The notes: a model not told the origin generated them from the sequence alone. DNA of 64,000 nt from an uncultured bacterium (GCA_937906475.1 CALCZA010000114.1:80024-144023); one strand, 5' to 3'. Counted from the stretch's first letter, positions 1-10,761 are shown. Made by a program: numbers and translations.

Positions 1-55
1 CAGTTGGCGCAAGCCTATGGCAGTCGCGCCAGAACTGCGTGTCCCGGCGACGCCT

Positions 56-1405
56 CTACCGAATTAGGCGCGAGTAGCGGTAGTAGGCTTCGAGCGACAG
101 GATCGACATTGCGGTCGAGTAGACGCGTCCACCTTGCTCCCCCCAGACACCAGCCGGATCCCACGAGCCGGCTTGGTTACCTTCGTCTTGTTGCGTTGGC
201 AGCAAGGCAGTCTTCAGGTGGGCACTCCAATTCTTCCAGCCGTGACCACCGGCTTGGAACATCGCGTAGGTACCGTAGTACCAGTAGTAGTGGTCAATCG
301 TACCGGCCGTGGTGTCCCAGCGCGGCGGCTTCTTTGTCAGTAGGTTGGCGGCGGCTTTCATCACTGGCTTGCTGTCAGGGTCCTGGCCCATGAAGTAGCG
401 GCAGAACAGGCCGGCGGCGGTCAGCGTTTCGCACTTATCGATCGGGAACCGCGTCGAGTGGTCACCTGGCATGCGCGAACTGCGTTCGCCCTGCTTCGTA
501 TAGCCGTGGCGGCCATCCGGCGTGCTGACCTGGTCAAGATAGACTTCGGTGAGCTTGATGGCGTTCTTGTTAACCTCAAGCTTGAAGAGCTCGGCGGACG
601 CATACGCCATCAAGCACCAGGACGTCACCGACAGGTCGTTGTCGCCGTCGCGCGGCTGATAGCGCCACACCGCGAACGGGTTGCGGTGGCTCTCGATGTA
701 GTTGATGCCCTTCTGTGCGGAATGCTTGATCAGCTTGTAGTTCGACAAGCCGTAGGCCTCGCACATCGCGTAGGTCGCAATTGCGTGGTCGTAGATGAAG
801 TCGTGCGACGCGTTGCTGCCAAAGCGGCCATTCGGGCTTTGTTGGCCCTGGAGCCACTTGGCAGCGAGCTTCAGTTGGCTCTTGTAGGGACCGCTGCGCA
901 GTGTGCTGCCATCGCCGAGCATCGCCAACATCGCGAGGCCGGTAACGCCGACATCGTGAACGGCGCTGCCGGCGCCATCACTGGCCGTGCCCAACGTGTC
1001 GTGCTTCATGAACCCGTCGGCATCCCACCGACCGTTCTCATCTTGGTGCTCGGCGAGCCACTTCAGGCCTTGACCGATGGCTGTCGCGGTCGGCTTATCA
1101 CCGCCCTTGCCGTTGCGACCACCGGCACCGTTCGTAGGCGACTTCTCTTTGAGGACCTCGGCGCGCGCCGGCTTGCGGCGGTCGGGCAGTCGTGTCGAGG
1201 GTCGAACCGATGCTCCAGTCGGGATCCCTGCGCGGCCCATCAGCAGCAGCGTGTCGACGTTGTATTGGTAGACCCAGTCGCCTCGTATGATGAATAGGTA
1301 CTGCGAGGTCGCCAGCATGACTGGTGGCTCCTGGCAGGTGAGGTCCGCTGAGAGCACGGCCGGGGCTACGGTCAGTCCCGCTGAGATAAGGGCGCGAAGG
1401 ATCAT
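56..1405 (-). CDS. Prenyltransferase/squalene-oxidase-repeat-like secreted protein
   Basis: ORF 56..1513; likely start at internal ATG 1405 (MILRALISAGLTVAPAVLSADL, signal-peptide-like). Repeats such as GLKWLAEHQDENGRWD, AAKWLQGQQSPNGRFG, YSTAMSILSLEAYYRY resemble alpha/alpha-toroid terpene cyclase repeats. Confidence 0.75.
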   Translation of the reverse strand: MILRALISAGLTVAPAVLSADLTCQEPPVMLATSQYLFIIRGDWVYQYNVDTLLLMGRAGIPTGASVRPSTRLPDRRKPARAEVLKEKSPTNGAGGRNGKGGDKPTATAIGQGLKWLAEHQDENGRWDADGFMKHDTLGTASDGAGSAVHDVGVTGLAMLAMLGDGSTLRSGPYKSQLKLAAKWLQGQQSPNGRFGSNASHDFIYDHAIATYAMCEAYGLSNYKLIKHSAQKGINYIESHRNPFAVWRYQPRDGDNDLSVTSWCLMAYASAELFKLEVNKNAIKLTEVYLDQVSTPDGRHGYTKQGERSSRMPGDHSTRFPIDKCETLTAAGLFCRYFMGQDPDSKPVMKAAANLLTKKPPRWDTTAGTIDHYYWYYGTYAMFQAGGHGWKNWSAHLKTALLPTQQDEGNQAGSWDPAGVWGEQGGRVYSTAMSILSLEAYYRYSRLIR

Positions 1406-1534
1406 GGGTAGGATTCTAGGGTGAATCCCGCCGCGCCGTGGGGTTTCGGGCACCTGTGCAGTGAAAATTGGCTTGGTGCGGCCCGTGCTACGAGTTGCCG
1501 CTGCGAGCGGCAACTCGTTGGCTCGCTAGACGGC

Positions 1535-4351
1535 TTATTGCGGCTTCGGCCACAGGTCGCGCCAGTCGCCACCGGCCGTGCCACTTTGTTGACGTAGCAC
1601 CGACATGGCTTCGGGATGCAGTTCGACCTGCTCCATCGCTGTCTCGCTGAGGATCTGGCCGCACGCGTCGACGATGCCCTCGGCGTGCATGCCGTGGTAT
1701 TCGAAGATGTGCTTGATGGTGCCGGACTTGCTGAACTTGGTGACCGCCTTGGCCAACTGTGGCACGCCGAGCAGCGAACCGATGTTGTCAAGTAAGCCGA
1801 TCTCGCCGTCGTGCACTGATACGACTGGGACCCGGCTGCCAGCCAGGTTGACGACGTCGGTGGCGCCGAGTGTCTGGCCGCTCGCACCGCCGGCGGGGCG
1901 CAGGTGTAGGCGACCGTCGACTTGCAGCGTTTGCTTGAGGTGGGCGAAGCCGTTCTTGCGCGCCAGTTCGCCGATTAGCAGGTCCGGCGATGAGACCACG
2001 GTGACGTTGGCGTAGATGCCGCGGTCGAGCAGTTGTTGCGCGGCGTCGAGCGCTTCCGGAACCAGAGCGCCCATGACGAACAGTTCGACGACGTTCTCAC
2101 CGGGCTGGTAGCCGCGGTAGCCGCGCCAATCGATCAGGCGATAACCGCCGGCCAGTGCGTGCTGCTTGACGGTCGCGAGGATCTCGTCCTCGGTCTTGGT
2201 CGTGACTTCGGCTTCGTGCAAGCCGCCGTCTTCTGCCGTCATGCCGAGTTGCGCGTTGGCTGGCATGTTGGTCTTGAACGTCAGCTGCTTCTTCAGCCAG
2301 AACATCAGGTCCTTCTGGACCAGGCCACGCGTCACAGCGCGCACCAAGACACCGGTGCGGCCCTTGTTGTCCTGAGTGAAGTGGCGCTTGATCGAATCAC
2401 ACAGGATCCACTCCATCTCGATTGCGTAGGCAGGTTCCCACGTGATCAGGTTGGGGATCTGGATGTCGCTCTTCCAGCTATGCTGCGCGCCTTCCGGTGC
2501 GAGTGTGATGCCTGATGGCGTGCCGACGAGTACGAACGAACTGCCCCAGTAGAGGTTGTAGTAGAGCTGGTCGAGTGCGCGTTTGATGAAGAAGTCGTAG
2601 ACCGTCATCATCGGCAAGAACGGGATGCCGGCGCAGTCGCCCATCTTGCCGAAGCTGCCGACCGCGGTCATGCAGTTGGCTTCGGCGATTTCGAAGCGGA
2701 TGTGGCGCGTCCAGGCTTCGTCGGTCGGCGCGAGTTGGGGGCGTAGGCGCTCGTGTAGGTCGAGCTTCGACTCCCAGTTCTCGTCGTGCTTCGGGCCGAA
2801 GATCTTCTCGTCCATCGCCGGATTGATGTTGGTCGAAGTGCCAACGTCGGGCGCCATCGTCATCATCAAGTCGGCGAGCGGGTTCCACTTTGTCTCGTCG
2901 GCGGTCAGTTCCTTGCCGGCCTTCTTCTCGTGGCCGCCCTTACGCAGTTCGTCATAGACGCCGATGCGTACCAGTTTGGAGGCGAGCTGACCCCACATCC
3001 ATTGTGTGTGCGTGATGGGCGAGAGCTTCAGATTGATGTTGAGTGCATCCGGCAGGCCGCCGTGTTCTTCAATCTGGTCTACGATGCGCTGGCGGTTGGC
3101 GTCGGCTTGCGCCTCAAGCGCTTCGATGCCGAGGCGGAGTCCCGCACCGCGTTGCATCGCAAACTTGGCCTCTTCGCTGTTTGCGTCCAGACGCTCGAAT
3201 GGGCGATCCAGCGACAATCCATGCTCTTCGAGGATCGCGACGACCTCCTTCTCGCTCGGCATCGCGGAGTGGTTGCCGTTGGCGGCGACGCACTCGAGGC
3301 CACGGCCCTTGATCGTGTGTGCGACGATCAGCGTCGGACGCAGCTTGTTGACCTTCGAAGCTTCGAACGCCTCGACGATCGCCTCGTAGTCGTGACCTCC
3401 GGTGTCGAAGTAGAGCTTGATGACGTCGTCATCGCCCAACGAATCGAGCAGCTTCTTGGTCGACTTGTCCTTGGCGATAATCGCTTCGCGCATCAAGTTC
3501 GCATCGCGCTTCCAAAGCAGGGCCTGGTAGTGGTAATCCGTCAGGCCGTCTTCGATCACCTTGCGCAGCGCATCGCCGCCCTTCTTCGCGAACACCGATT
3601 CGCGGAACTTGCCGTGACGAAGCTGAATGACTTCCCAACCGTTGGCGATCGCGGTGCCTTCGATGCGGTCAGCATCGGTGCCTTGCAAACCGCGGTTGTT
3701 CGGGATGCGGGTGCCGTCGAGGTTCTGACGGTTGTAGTCAACGATCCACGTGACGTTGCCCAGTTCGCGTTCGGCGACTTCGGGCAGCACTTCGAGTAGC
3801 GAGCCTTCGCGGAACTCGCTATCGCCCATCATGCACCAGAAGTGCGGCTCGTCGATGTCCCAGCCGTGCTGTTGCGCGTAGCGGTAGGCGAGTGCCTGGT
3901 AGACCGCGACGACCGGCGGAATACCAACCGATCCCGACGGCAAGAAGTGCCAGCTGTCCGGGTCGGCCTCGGCGTGGTAGCTCTGGAAGACCGGCTTGCC
4001 GTCGTGCGAGAAGCTGCGCAGTCGATGCATGACCGCTTCGGCTTCCTCTTCTTTAAACCACTTGCCGTCGGGATGGCGGAACATGCCCATCGCGTGGTGC
4101 AGCGAGTGGTCGATCGGCGACGAGTGCGGCTTGCAGCAGATGAAGTCACCCGGTTCGCGCACGGCGAGGTGCAGCGCCGACATGAAGTCGAGGCTCGATG
4201 CACACGCGGCGGGGTGGCCGCCAACCTTGGGGTCGGTCTTTAACTCGTCGTCGCGATGGTTGGCGACGTGAATCATCGCCACCATGTGGGCGAATGCGCG
4301 GCGCGCGACCTTGTTGATCAGGGCGAAATCGGGCTTGGTGGCGGACATCAT
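1535..4351 (-). CDS. Homodimeric pyruvate dehydrogenase E1 (AceE)-like, transketolase-fold enzyme
   Basis: Start MMSATKPDF at 4351. Motifs WCMMGDSEFREGSLLE, VDYNRQNLDGTRI, GTPSGITLAPEGAQH..IPNLITWEPAYAIE resemble AceE (GDGE.., NLQRLDG, GTSGRTTLNGEGLQH..DPAYAYE). Confidence 0.8.
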   Translation of the reverse strand: MMSATKPDFALINKVARRAFAHMVAMIHVANHRDDELKTDPKVGGHPAACASSLDFMSALHLAVREPGDFICCKPHSSPIDHSLHHAMGMFRHPDGKWFKEEEAEAVMHRLRSFSHDGKPVFQSYHAEADPDSWHFLPSGSVGIPPVVAVYQALAYRYAQQHGWDIDEPHFWCMMGDSEFREGSLLEVLPEVAERELGNVTWIVDYNRQNLDGTRIPNNRGLQGTDADRIEGTAIANGWEVIQLRHGKFRESVFAKKGGDALRKVIEDGLTDYHYQALLWKRDANLMREAIIAKDKSTKKLLDSLGDDDVIKLYFDTGGHDYEAIVEAFEASKVNKLRPTLIVAHTIKGRGLECVAANGNHSAMPSEKEVVAILEEHGLSLDRPFERLDANSEEAKFAMQRGAGLRLGIEALEAQADANRQRIVDQIEEHGGLPDALNINLKLSPITHTQWMWGQLASKLVRIGVYDELRKGGHEKKAGKELTADETKWNPLADLMMTMAPDVGTSTNINPAMDEKIFGPKHDENWESKLDLHERLRPQLAPTDEAWTRHIRFEIAEANCMTAVGSFGKMGDCAGIPFLPMMTVYDFFIKRALDQLYYNLYWGSSFVLVGTPSGITLAPEGAQHSWKSDIQIPNLITWEPAYAIEMEWILCDSIKRHFTQDNKGRTGVLVRAVTRGLVQKDLMFWLKKQLTFKTNMPANAQLGMTAEDGGLHEAEVTTKTEDEILATVKQHALAGGYRLIDWRGYRGYQPGENVVELFVMGALVPEALDAAQQLLDRGIYANVTVVSSPDLLIGELARKNGFAHLKQTLQVDGRLHLRPAGGASGQTLGATDVVNLAGSRVPVVSVHDGEIGLLDNIGSLLGVPQLAKAVTKFSKSGTIKHIFEYHGMHAEGIVDACGQILSETAMEQVELHPEAMSVLRQQSGTAGGDWRDLWPKPQ

Positions 4352-4997
4352 GGCTGGGCTTCGGTCGGGGCGCTGGGATGGCTCCGCTGGGTCGATCAAA
4401 GTAGAACACCGTGGGCGGCGATGCCACAGGCGGGGCCCAGGTCCGGTCGGGTTCCTGGGTGGAAATCGCGCCTTTGGGACGTTCGCGCGGGACACTGGCC
4501 GCCACCGGAGCTGAGTAGGCCGGCTCGCAAGCGGGAATCGGTCGCCTTCTTTTGGTGCGGCAGGTAGTGCTTCAGGTCGACAGGCAAAGGCCTTCACGCC
4601 CTGGATTCGGGCCCAATTCATCCGCTCAGTAGCGTCACTGGTCGCTTGCCACGGACAGCGTGGTCGCACCGGCGGTCATTTCCAACGCTTACCGCATTCG
4701 GGTTGCTGCTTCAGACTGTTGTTGGTGGGCACGTGGCTTGGCGGTGAATAGATGCTTGCGACGGTGCGTCTCGCGAGGCGCGACTAAAGGCAGCGCCGCC
4801 AGCACCTTTACGGCCGCTCCGACCGCCTCGGGAGCTCGGCAGATTCGCGGCACGCAGGGTTTCGCATTCCCCGTAATTTTGCGGGAGCTAAATCCTTGAG
4901 TTCTTGGCTAGTGTTGGTCTCCGGGATTACTTCGCAACGGTGTGTTCGGGATCTCGCTCTCGGATGTTGAAATCCAGATTTTTAGACTTCCAAGAGT

Positions 4998-5486
4998 ATG
5001 AAGTTCACATCACTTGCCATCGTTATTCTCGTGCTGTCCATGACATCTTGCGTGATGCGCAGTCACACCTTCGCCGATCGCAATGGCGCCCCCGACGTGC
5101 AAGCGCTCGAGAAGATGCGCCAGGAGCAGCTGGCAAAGAAGGTCACTGGTGGCCTCGGCGACTTCGCCTGGTATCCGTTGCTGTCGATGAGTTTCGAGGG
5201 CTACAACGTCAGCAATCCGCCGCTGCCGAGTGGCACGACCTACGCCGAACTGGACGCCTTCGGTCCGCTGCTCATGTTTGCCGACGGGGACGCGTTCCAC
5301 TACGACGAGAAGCAGGAACTTTACGAACGCAACATCGAGCAGTCTTACCTCTGGGGGCTCTACCGCTATGAGCGTGATGACGTTCGGGTGCCCTACGGTT
5401 GGCGCTACAGGGAAGAGACGAGCATCCTGTTCGGGTTGTGGCGGTGGCCGAGCAAGGTCTATATCTCGGACCAGACCGACGGCTAA
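4998..5486 (+). CDS. Putative lipoprotein, hypothetical
   Basis: N-terminus MKFTSLAIVILVLSMTSC gives a signal peptide with lipobox-like Cys; no recognised domain. Confidence 0.65.
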   Translation: MKFTSLAIVILVLSMTSCVMRSHTFADRNGAPDVQALEKMRQEQLAKKVTGGLGDFAWYPLLSMSFEGYNVSNPPLPSGTTYAELDAFGPLLMFADGDAFHYDEKQELYERNIEQSYLWGLYRYERDDVRVPYGWRYREETSILFGLWRWPSKVYISDQTDG

Positions 5487-5504
5487 CGCACCTCGCCTTG
5501 CGGG

Positions 5505-5864
5505 CTAATCAGCAGACGCAGCAAACACATGGCGCCGCTCGGTAAAGTGGCGCACGCGCAGGTTGCGCACCTCAATACCTTCTGCCATCAGGTGCGCTGC
5601 CTGTCGTTCGGCTGCGCCCGGCAACTGCGATAGCCGGCCGCCAGCAGCCACGACCCGCCACCACGGCACTTCATGACCCTCGGGTAGTGCCGCCATCGCA
5701 TAGCCGACGTGGCGCGCGACGTTCTTGTTGCCTAGTGCCGCGCCAAGGTCGCCGTAGGTTGTGATCGATCCTTCCGGCACCGTGTGCACGAGTTGGTGCA
5801 CTTGCTCGTGAAAGCCGGGACCCACGATGCGCTTCGGGCCGTGCTTATGTGGATCGTAGGGCAA
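5505..5864 (-). CDS. Alkyltransferase-like (ATL) protein, MGMT DNA-binding domain family
   Basis: VPEGSITTYGDLGAALGNKNVARHVGYAMAALPEGHEVPWWRVVAAGGRLS matches the MGMT helix-turn-helix/active-site region, with W in place of the catalytic Cys. Start uncertain: TTG 5864 is the nearest candidate after the ispG stop. Confidence 0.75.
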   Translation of the reverse strand: MPYDPHKHGPKRIVGPGFHEQVHQLVHTVPEGSITTYGDLGAALGNKNVARHVGYAMAALPEGHEVPWWRVVAAGGRLSQLPGAAERQAAHLMAEGIEVRNLRVRHFTERRHVFAASAD

Positions 5865-5872
5865 GGCGCGAA

Positions 5873-7084
5873 CTACTCCATGCGAGCTACATAGGCTTCG
5901 ATGCGCTCGAGGAAGTCCTTTGACAGCGTTGGCCCTTCGAGCGTGCCGACTTGTTCGCCGTCTTCGTAGAGTGGCGCGCGCGGCGATTCGCCGGTGCCCG
6001 GCAGCGAGATGCCGATATGCGCGGCCTTGCTTTCGCCAGGTCCGTTGACGACGCAGCCCATCACGGCAACCTGCAGGTTGGCCACGTGTGGCTTCTCCTT
6101 CTTCCACTCCGGCATACGCGCGATCAAGAACTGTTCGACTTCCTGGCTGAGCACCTGAAAGTAGCTCGACGTCGTGCGGCCGCAACCGGGGCACGCGGTG
6201 ACCTGCGGCAAGAACGGGCGGATGTCCATCGACTGCAGAATCTGTTGTGCGATGCGGACCTCTTGCGTGCGCGCACCGCCTGGTTCGGGAGTCAGCGAAA
6301 CGCGAATGGTGTCACCGATACCTTCCTGTAGCAGAATCGAAAGGCCGGCCGTGGAACTGACGATGCCCTTGCTGCCCATGCCTGCTTCGGTCAGCCCGAG
6401 GTGCAACGCGTGGTCGGTGCGATCGGCGAGCGCGCGGTAGACGCGTACCAGTTCTTGCACCTTGCTGATCTTGCAACTGAGGATGATCTGCTCGCGCTTC
6501 AGTCCAAGTTCTTCCGCCGCATGCGCCGAGCGAACCGCGCTCTGCACCATCGCCTCGAGGAACACCGTCTGGGCATCCTGCTTGATCGAAGACTTTGCGT
6601 TGGTCTCCATCAGATCGTTGAGTAGATCCTGATCGAGCGAGCCGGCGTTGACGCCGATGCGCACCGGCTTCTTGTGGTCGACGGCGCACTGCACCATCGT
6701 CGCAAAGTTCTTGTCGTGGTTGGCACCCTTGCCGACGTTGCCGGGGTTGATCCGATACTTGGCGAGGATCTCGGCGCACTCCGGGTACTTTTTCAGCAGG
6801 ACGTGGCCATTGTAGTGGAAGTCCCCGATCATCGGCACGTCGAGGCCGAGGTCGTGCAAACGCCGTTGGATCTCGGGGACGGCTGCCGCCGCTTCCTGGG
6901 TGTTGACCGTGATGCGCACGAGTTCGCTACCGGCGTTGTAGAGCTCCGCGACTTGCACAGCGGTACTCTCGGCGTTGGCGGTATCGGTGTTGGTCATCGA
7001 TTGCACGACGACCTGATGGCAACTGCCAACCTGGACGGGACCGACCGGAACTGAGACGGTCTTGTGGCGCTGGGGCACGAACAT
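5873..7084 (-). CDS. ispG: 4-hydroxy-3-methylbut-2-en-1-yl diphosphate synthase (flavodoxin)
   Basis: [58 protein letters not shown] are characteristic IspG motifs including Fe-S cysteines. Confidence 0.97.
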   Translation of the reverse strand: MFVPQRHKTVSVPVGPVQVGSCHQVVVQSMTNTDTANAESTAVQVAELYNAGSELVRITVNTQEAAAAVPEIQRRLHDLGLDVPMIGDFHYNGHVLLKKYPECAEILAKYRINPGNVGKGANHDKNFATMVQCAVDHKKPVRIGVNAGSLDQDLLNDLMETNAKSSIKQDAQTVFLEAMVQSAVRSAHAAEELGLKREQIILSCKISKVQELVRVYRALADRTDHALHLGLTEAGMGSKGIVSSTAGLSILLQEGIGDTIRVSLTPEPGGARTQEVRIAQQILQSMDIRPFLPQVTACPGCGRTTSSYFQVLSQEVEQFLIARMPEWKKEKPHVANLQVAVMGCVVNGPGESKAAHIGISLPGTGESPRAPLYEDGEQVGTLEGPTLSKDFLERIEAYVARME

Positions 7085-7187
7085 GGGGCGAAGACGATAG
7101 CAGACGGGGTCAGATCGGTAAGCTGTTGGCTCGCACCATGTGCACTTTCCTCGCTCTGATGATCCCTGGGCCGGGTGACCTCGCGTA

Positions 7188-8393
7188 ATGCGTGATCAAC
7201 TGCTCAGTAATGGCCGCGGCCGCGTTCTGCTGTTTTGCTGGCTCGGTTGGGTTTTCGACTTCTACGACCTGATCCTGTTCAGCTTTTCGAAGCGCAGCAT
7301 CGCCGCGGATCTCGGTCTCGACTTGTGGCCCGATTTATCATGGATCGAAGGCTGGTCTTTGCTGGCGACAGCCGTTGGCGGCTTCGTGTTTGGCCGCGTC
7401 GCGGATCTCGTGGGTCGTCGTTCGGCGATGATCTGGAGCATCGTTACGTTCTCGATCGGTGCCGCGTTGACCGGCATGGCGGAGGGCTATTGGTCGCTGT
7501 TCGTCGCCCGCTTCATCACTGGCCTTGGCGTCGGTGGTGAATGGGGGATCGGGCACGCCGTGGTCTCGGACTACTGGTCTGGCAAGCAGCGGGACAAGGT
7601 GCATGGCATCTTGCAGGCTGGCAGTCCGGTTGCGATGGCGCTGGCTGCTGCGGTTGCATGCTTCCTCGCGCCGCTACCCGATGTTGGTTGGCGCGCGGTT
7701 TTTTATGGCTCGAGTGTCTTGGGCGTGCTGGCGTTGGCGGGGCGATGGGCGATGCCTGGACCTGATCGCGCCGTGCAGCGAGAGGCGGCCATGCCCGTAC
7801 GCGCACTGCTCGCGCCGGCCTATCGCCGCACCACGCTTGTGTTGTTGAGCATTCTGTCGCTGCACATGGTTGGCTTCTGGTGTGTTTACGCGGAGTTGCC
7901 AAGTGCGTTGATGCAGATGCATCACGTGTCGACGGCCGACGTCGGTTGGTTTCAGATTCAGGTGAACGCCGTTCACGTGGTCGCCGATGTGTTGTTCGGA
8001 TTCCTGGCGGCGCGACTCGGGCGCATCAAGGTTTTCGTCGCGTTCTGCTTGGTGTTCGCCGGTGGGCAGGCCTTGGTGCTTGGGCAGTTGGATTCGCTGC
8101 AGGACAACTTCGCGTCGTTCACGATCGCGATTGCGGCGATGGGACTCGGCGCGGGGACTTGGTCGTGTTTCGGGGCCTTGTTCGGGCAGTATTATCCTGC
8201 CGCGTTGCGCGCCACGGCCGCGGCCCTCTGCTACGCGTTGGCGCGCGGCTTTGTTTTGCCGGTGAAGGGTAATATGGGTGAAGTCTTCCAGAAGACCGGG
8301 TCGTTTGCGCCGGCCCTGTGGGTCGGCATCGTCTGCGCATTGCTGTCCGCAGTCATGGTGATTTGGTTACCAAGACGACACGCGGAGATTTAG
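7188..8393 (+). CDS. MFS transporter (metabolite/sialate:H+ symporter-like)
   Basis: About 12 hydrophobic segments; [13 protein letters not shown] and [18 protein letters not shown] signature motifs. Confidence 0.85.
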   Translation: MRDQLLSNGRGRVLLFCWLGWVFDFYDLILFSFSKRSIAADLGLDLWPDLSWIEGWSLLATAVGGFVFGRVADLVGRRSAMIWSIVTFSIGAALTGMAEGYWSLFVARFITGLGVGGEWGIGHAVVSDYWSGKQRDKVHGILQAGSPVAMALAAAVACFLAPLPDVGWRAVFYGSSVLGVLALAGRWAMPGPDRAVQREAAMPVRALLAPAYRRTTLVLLSILSLHMVGFWCVYAELPSALMQMHHVSTADVGWFQIQVNAVHVVADVLFGFLAARLGRIKVFVAFCLVFAGGQALVLGQLDSLQDNFASFTIAIAAMGLGAGTWSCFGALFGQYYPAALRATAAALCYALARGFVLPVKGNMGEVFQKTGSFAPALWVGIVCALLSAVMVIWLPRRHAEI

Positions 8394-8464
8394 CACAAGC
8401 GGTGGGTGTTCGGGGAGACTGTGCGTCTCGCTGATAACTGCAACCTCTCACCACTAGATCTCCG

Positions 8465-9448
8465 ATGAACACACGCTTTGCCACTGGCGCATTAGGTATG
8501 GCCATTTTCGCAACGGCGATGACGGCGCAGACGCAGCCATGCATTTCTGCCAACGATGCCAACAACAGCACGACGGGGGCGATCTCCTCTTTCTCGTTTG
8601 CCGGTCCCAATGGTCATGGCTGGCAGTTCACGCCAACCCAGACGTTGGTGCTGTTCTCGGCTGAGGTCTTCACCGAGAACCAGTTCTTGACGAACCGCGG
8701 CTTCATGACGCTGGAGATCTGGGACACGAACTTCATCTTCCAGCCGGGGCAACGGCTTGGCAGCGGCACGTTTGAAGTCGACCCGTCGCTCGGCCTTGAG
8801 TGGCACGGCGCCAACTTCGATGCACCGATCCCGTTGTTGTCGGGCCAGACCTATTGGTTCGTTTGGATTGAGCCGGGTGGCAGCGAATTGCCGATCGAGC
8901 CAGGTGGCATTACCGCAACCTACGTGAAGCGTTCGGGCAACAGTTGGTTGACCCAGCCGACGTCTACGGCGCCGAAGTGGCGTGGCTACTGCACGCAACT
9001 CGACAGTGCTGCGGTGGTGCCGGTTGGCTTTGGTTGTCCGGCCTCGACCGGTTCGCTGCCGGGCATGATGACGAACTACGAGCCGACGGTCGGCAACAGC
9101 GACTTCCAACTCGAAGCCTCAGGGTTCCTGCCGGGGACGATCGGCTTGGTGATCTTGGGCACGAACCCGGGCTTCGTCGGCCTGCCGGTGCCGGGCGCGC
9201 CGGGTTGCTCACTGGTCACGGATGCCTTGGCGACGTTTACGGTGGCCACCGGAACGGGCGACGAGGGATCCAACCAGTTTCCAGCCGGACCTGGATTCGC
9301 GGGGCACTGCGTCTTCCCGTTTGCCATCCCGGCGAACCCTCTGTTGAGTGGCACGGTCATCGGTTCGCAGTTCGCGATGTTGGATCTGGCGATCGGCACC
9401 CCGCTGCCGCTGGTGTTCAGCAACGGCCTACAGTTCACGATCCAGTAG
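8465..9448 (+). CDS. Secreted protein, hypothetical, with shared C-terminal segment (ends SNGLQFTIQ)
   Basis: Signal peptide MNTRFATGALGMAIFATAMTAQTQ; C-terminal FGCPAS...LSGTVIGSQFAMLDL...FSNGLQFTIQ resembles C-termini of the ORFs ending at 23748 and 26003. Confidence 0.7.
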   Translation: MNTRFATGALGMAIFATAMTAQTQPCISANDANNSTTGAISSFSFAGPNGHGWQFTPTQTLVLFSAEVFTENQFLTNRGFMTLEIWDTNFIFQPGQRLGSGTFEVDPSLGLEWHGANFDAPIPLLSGQTYWFVWIEPGGSELPIEPGGITATYVKRSGNSWLTQPTSTAPKWRGYCTQLDSAAVVPVGFGCPASTGSLPGMMTNYEPTVGNSDFQLEASGFLPGTIGLVILGTNPGFVGLPVPGAPGCSLVTDALATFTVATGTGDEGSNQFPAGPGFAGHCVFPFAIPANPLLSGTVIGSQFAMLDLAIGTPLPLVFSNGLQFTIQ

Positions 9449-9485
9449 CGGCCAGGCCAATACTGGCATGGGCATAGCAGAAGGG

Positions 9486-9540
9486 TGCCCGGCTTAGCCC
9501 GGCGTTGGCTGCCAACGCCTGGCGCTATTATGGCCGGGCA
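9486..9540. terminator. Nested inverted repeats between convergent genes, bidirectional terminator candidate
   Basis: Outer arms TGCCCGGC (9486-9493)/GCCGGGCA (9533-9540); inner perfect hairpin GGCGTTGG-CTG-CCAACGCC (9501-9519). Lies between + gene ending 9448 and - gene ending 9568. No T-tract. Confidence 0.55.
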
Positions 9541-9567
9541 GTTCCGTGGGCTGTTCGGGTGACGCGA

Positions 9568-10761
9568 TCAAGCAGCCTTGCGCGACTCGCGAAAGGCAAC
9601 CAGGAACAGCAGCAGGATGGCTGCGGCACCGACACCTGGCCAGAACCAGATTTGGCTCCAGTCCGGGACCGTGTCGACAGTGTTGCTTTCGACGATGCCG
9701 GTCACGATCTGGGCGCCGAGGAACATGCCGACGCCTTGCGTCATGATGACCAGGAAGCTCTGCGCCTGACCGCGAATCTCGGGACGCGCTTGCTGGTCGA
9801 CGTAGATCTGGCCAGTGACGAAGAAGAAGTCGTAGCAGATGCCGTGCAGCAGGATGCCGCCGAGCACCATCCAGGCGATCGAGTCCGGTGCCCCGAAGCT
9901 CCAAAGTCCGTAGCGCACGACCCAGGCCGCCATGCCGATCGCGAGCATCTTCTTGACCCCGAGGCGTCGGAAGCAGAGCGGCATGATCAGCATGAAGCCC
10001 ACCTCGGCCCATTGGCCAAACGACATGTAGAAGCCGGCTTCAGGCCAGACCGTCGCGGCGAATTGGTTGCCGTAGCTGTAGTAGCCGGCGAGCGGGATGC
10101 AGATTAGGAACGAGCACAGCATGAATACTGCGAACGCCGGGCGCTTCAGCATTACGAGCGCGCCGAGTCCCAACGTCTCTGCGATGCTTACCTTCTTGCC
10201 AGCCAACGGTGGCGGCGTGTGCGGCAGAACCCAACTTAGAAACGCCATCGCGACCGAACTGTAGCCGGCCACCTGGAACATGATTGGCAGGGTGTCTGCC
10301 TGCAGTCCCTTGCTGACCAGAGTCACGGCGGCGATCCAACCTAGGGTGCCAAACACGCGCGCGATCGGGAACTGCTTCTCGGGGTTCTCGATGTGCGTGA
10401 ATGCGATGGTGTTCGATAGCCCGAGCGTGGGCATGTAGCACAGCATGTAGATCAGCACATACCATTCGAACGAGTTCGCGTCCTTGGTCTCGATGGCGCC
10501 CGGCACGAGCACCAGCATGACGATGGCGCCGAGTGCGTGCATGACCGCTAGAACTCGCTGGGAGGCGAAGAAGCGGTCCGCGATCAGTCCCAAGAACAGG
10601 GGCGTGATCATCGCGGCGATCGGACCGGCGGAGTAGATCCAGCCGGTCGTGCTTTGGTCCCAGCCCATTGGTCCCACGAAGGTGCCGGCTGTTACGTACC
10701 AACTTCCCCAGACGAAGAACTGGAGGAACATCATTGCGCACAGCAGAGGGAACTTCGGCAT
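9568..10761 (-). CDS. MFS transporter, nucleoside:H+ symporter (NupG)-like
   Basis: MPKFPLLCAMMFLQFFVWGSWYVTAGTFVG, GPIAAMITPLFLGLIADRFFASQRVLAVMHALGA are typical of NupG/XapB-like MFS. Confidence 0.8.
   Translation of the reverse strand: MPKFPLLCAMMFLQFFVWGSWYVTAGTFVGPMGWDQSTTGWIYSAGPIAAMITPLFLGLIADRFFASQRVLAVMHALGAIVMLVLVPGAIETKDANSFEWYVLIYMLCYMPTLGLSNTIAFTHIENPEKQFPIARVFGTLGWIAAVTLVSKGLQADTLPIMFQVAGYSSVAMAFLSWVLPHTPPPLAGKKVSIAETLGLGALVMLKRPAFAVFMLCSFLICIPLAGYYSYGNQFAATVWPEAGFYMSFGQWAEVGFMLIMPLCFRRLGVKKMLAIGMAAWVVRYGLWSFGAPDSIAWMVLGGILLHGICYDFFFVTGQIYVDQQARPEIRGQAQSFLVIMTQGVGMFLGAQIVTGIVESNTVDTVPDWSQIWFWPGVGAAAILLLFLVAFRESRKAA

Noticed and set aside
458-1297. 279-aa + strand ORF
   Set aside because: Antisense shadow of the prenyltransferase-repeat gene.
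2786-3799. 337-aa + strand ORF opposite the PDH E1-like gene
   Set aside because: Shadow ORF from GC-rich codon usage; composition atypical, the minus strand has clear enzyme motifs.
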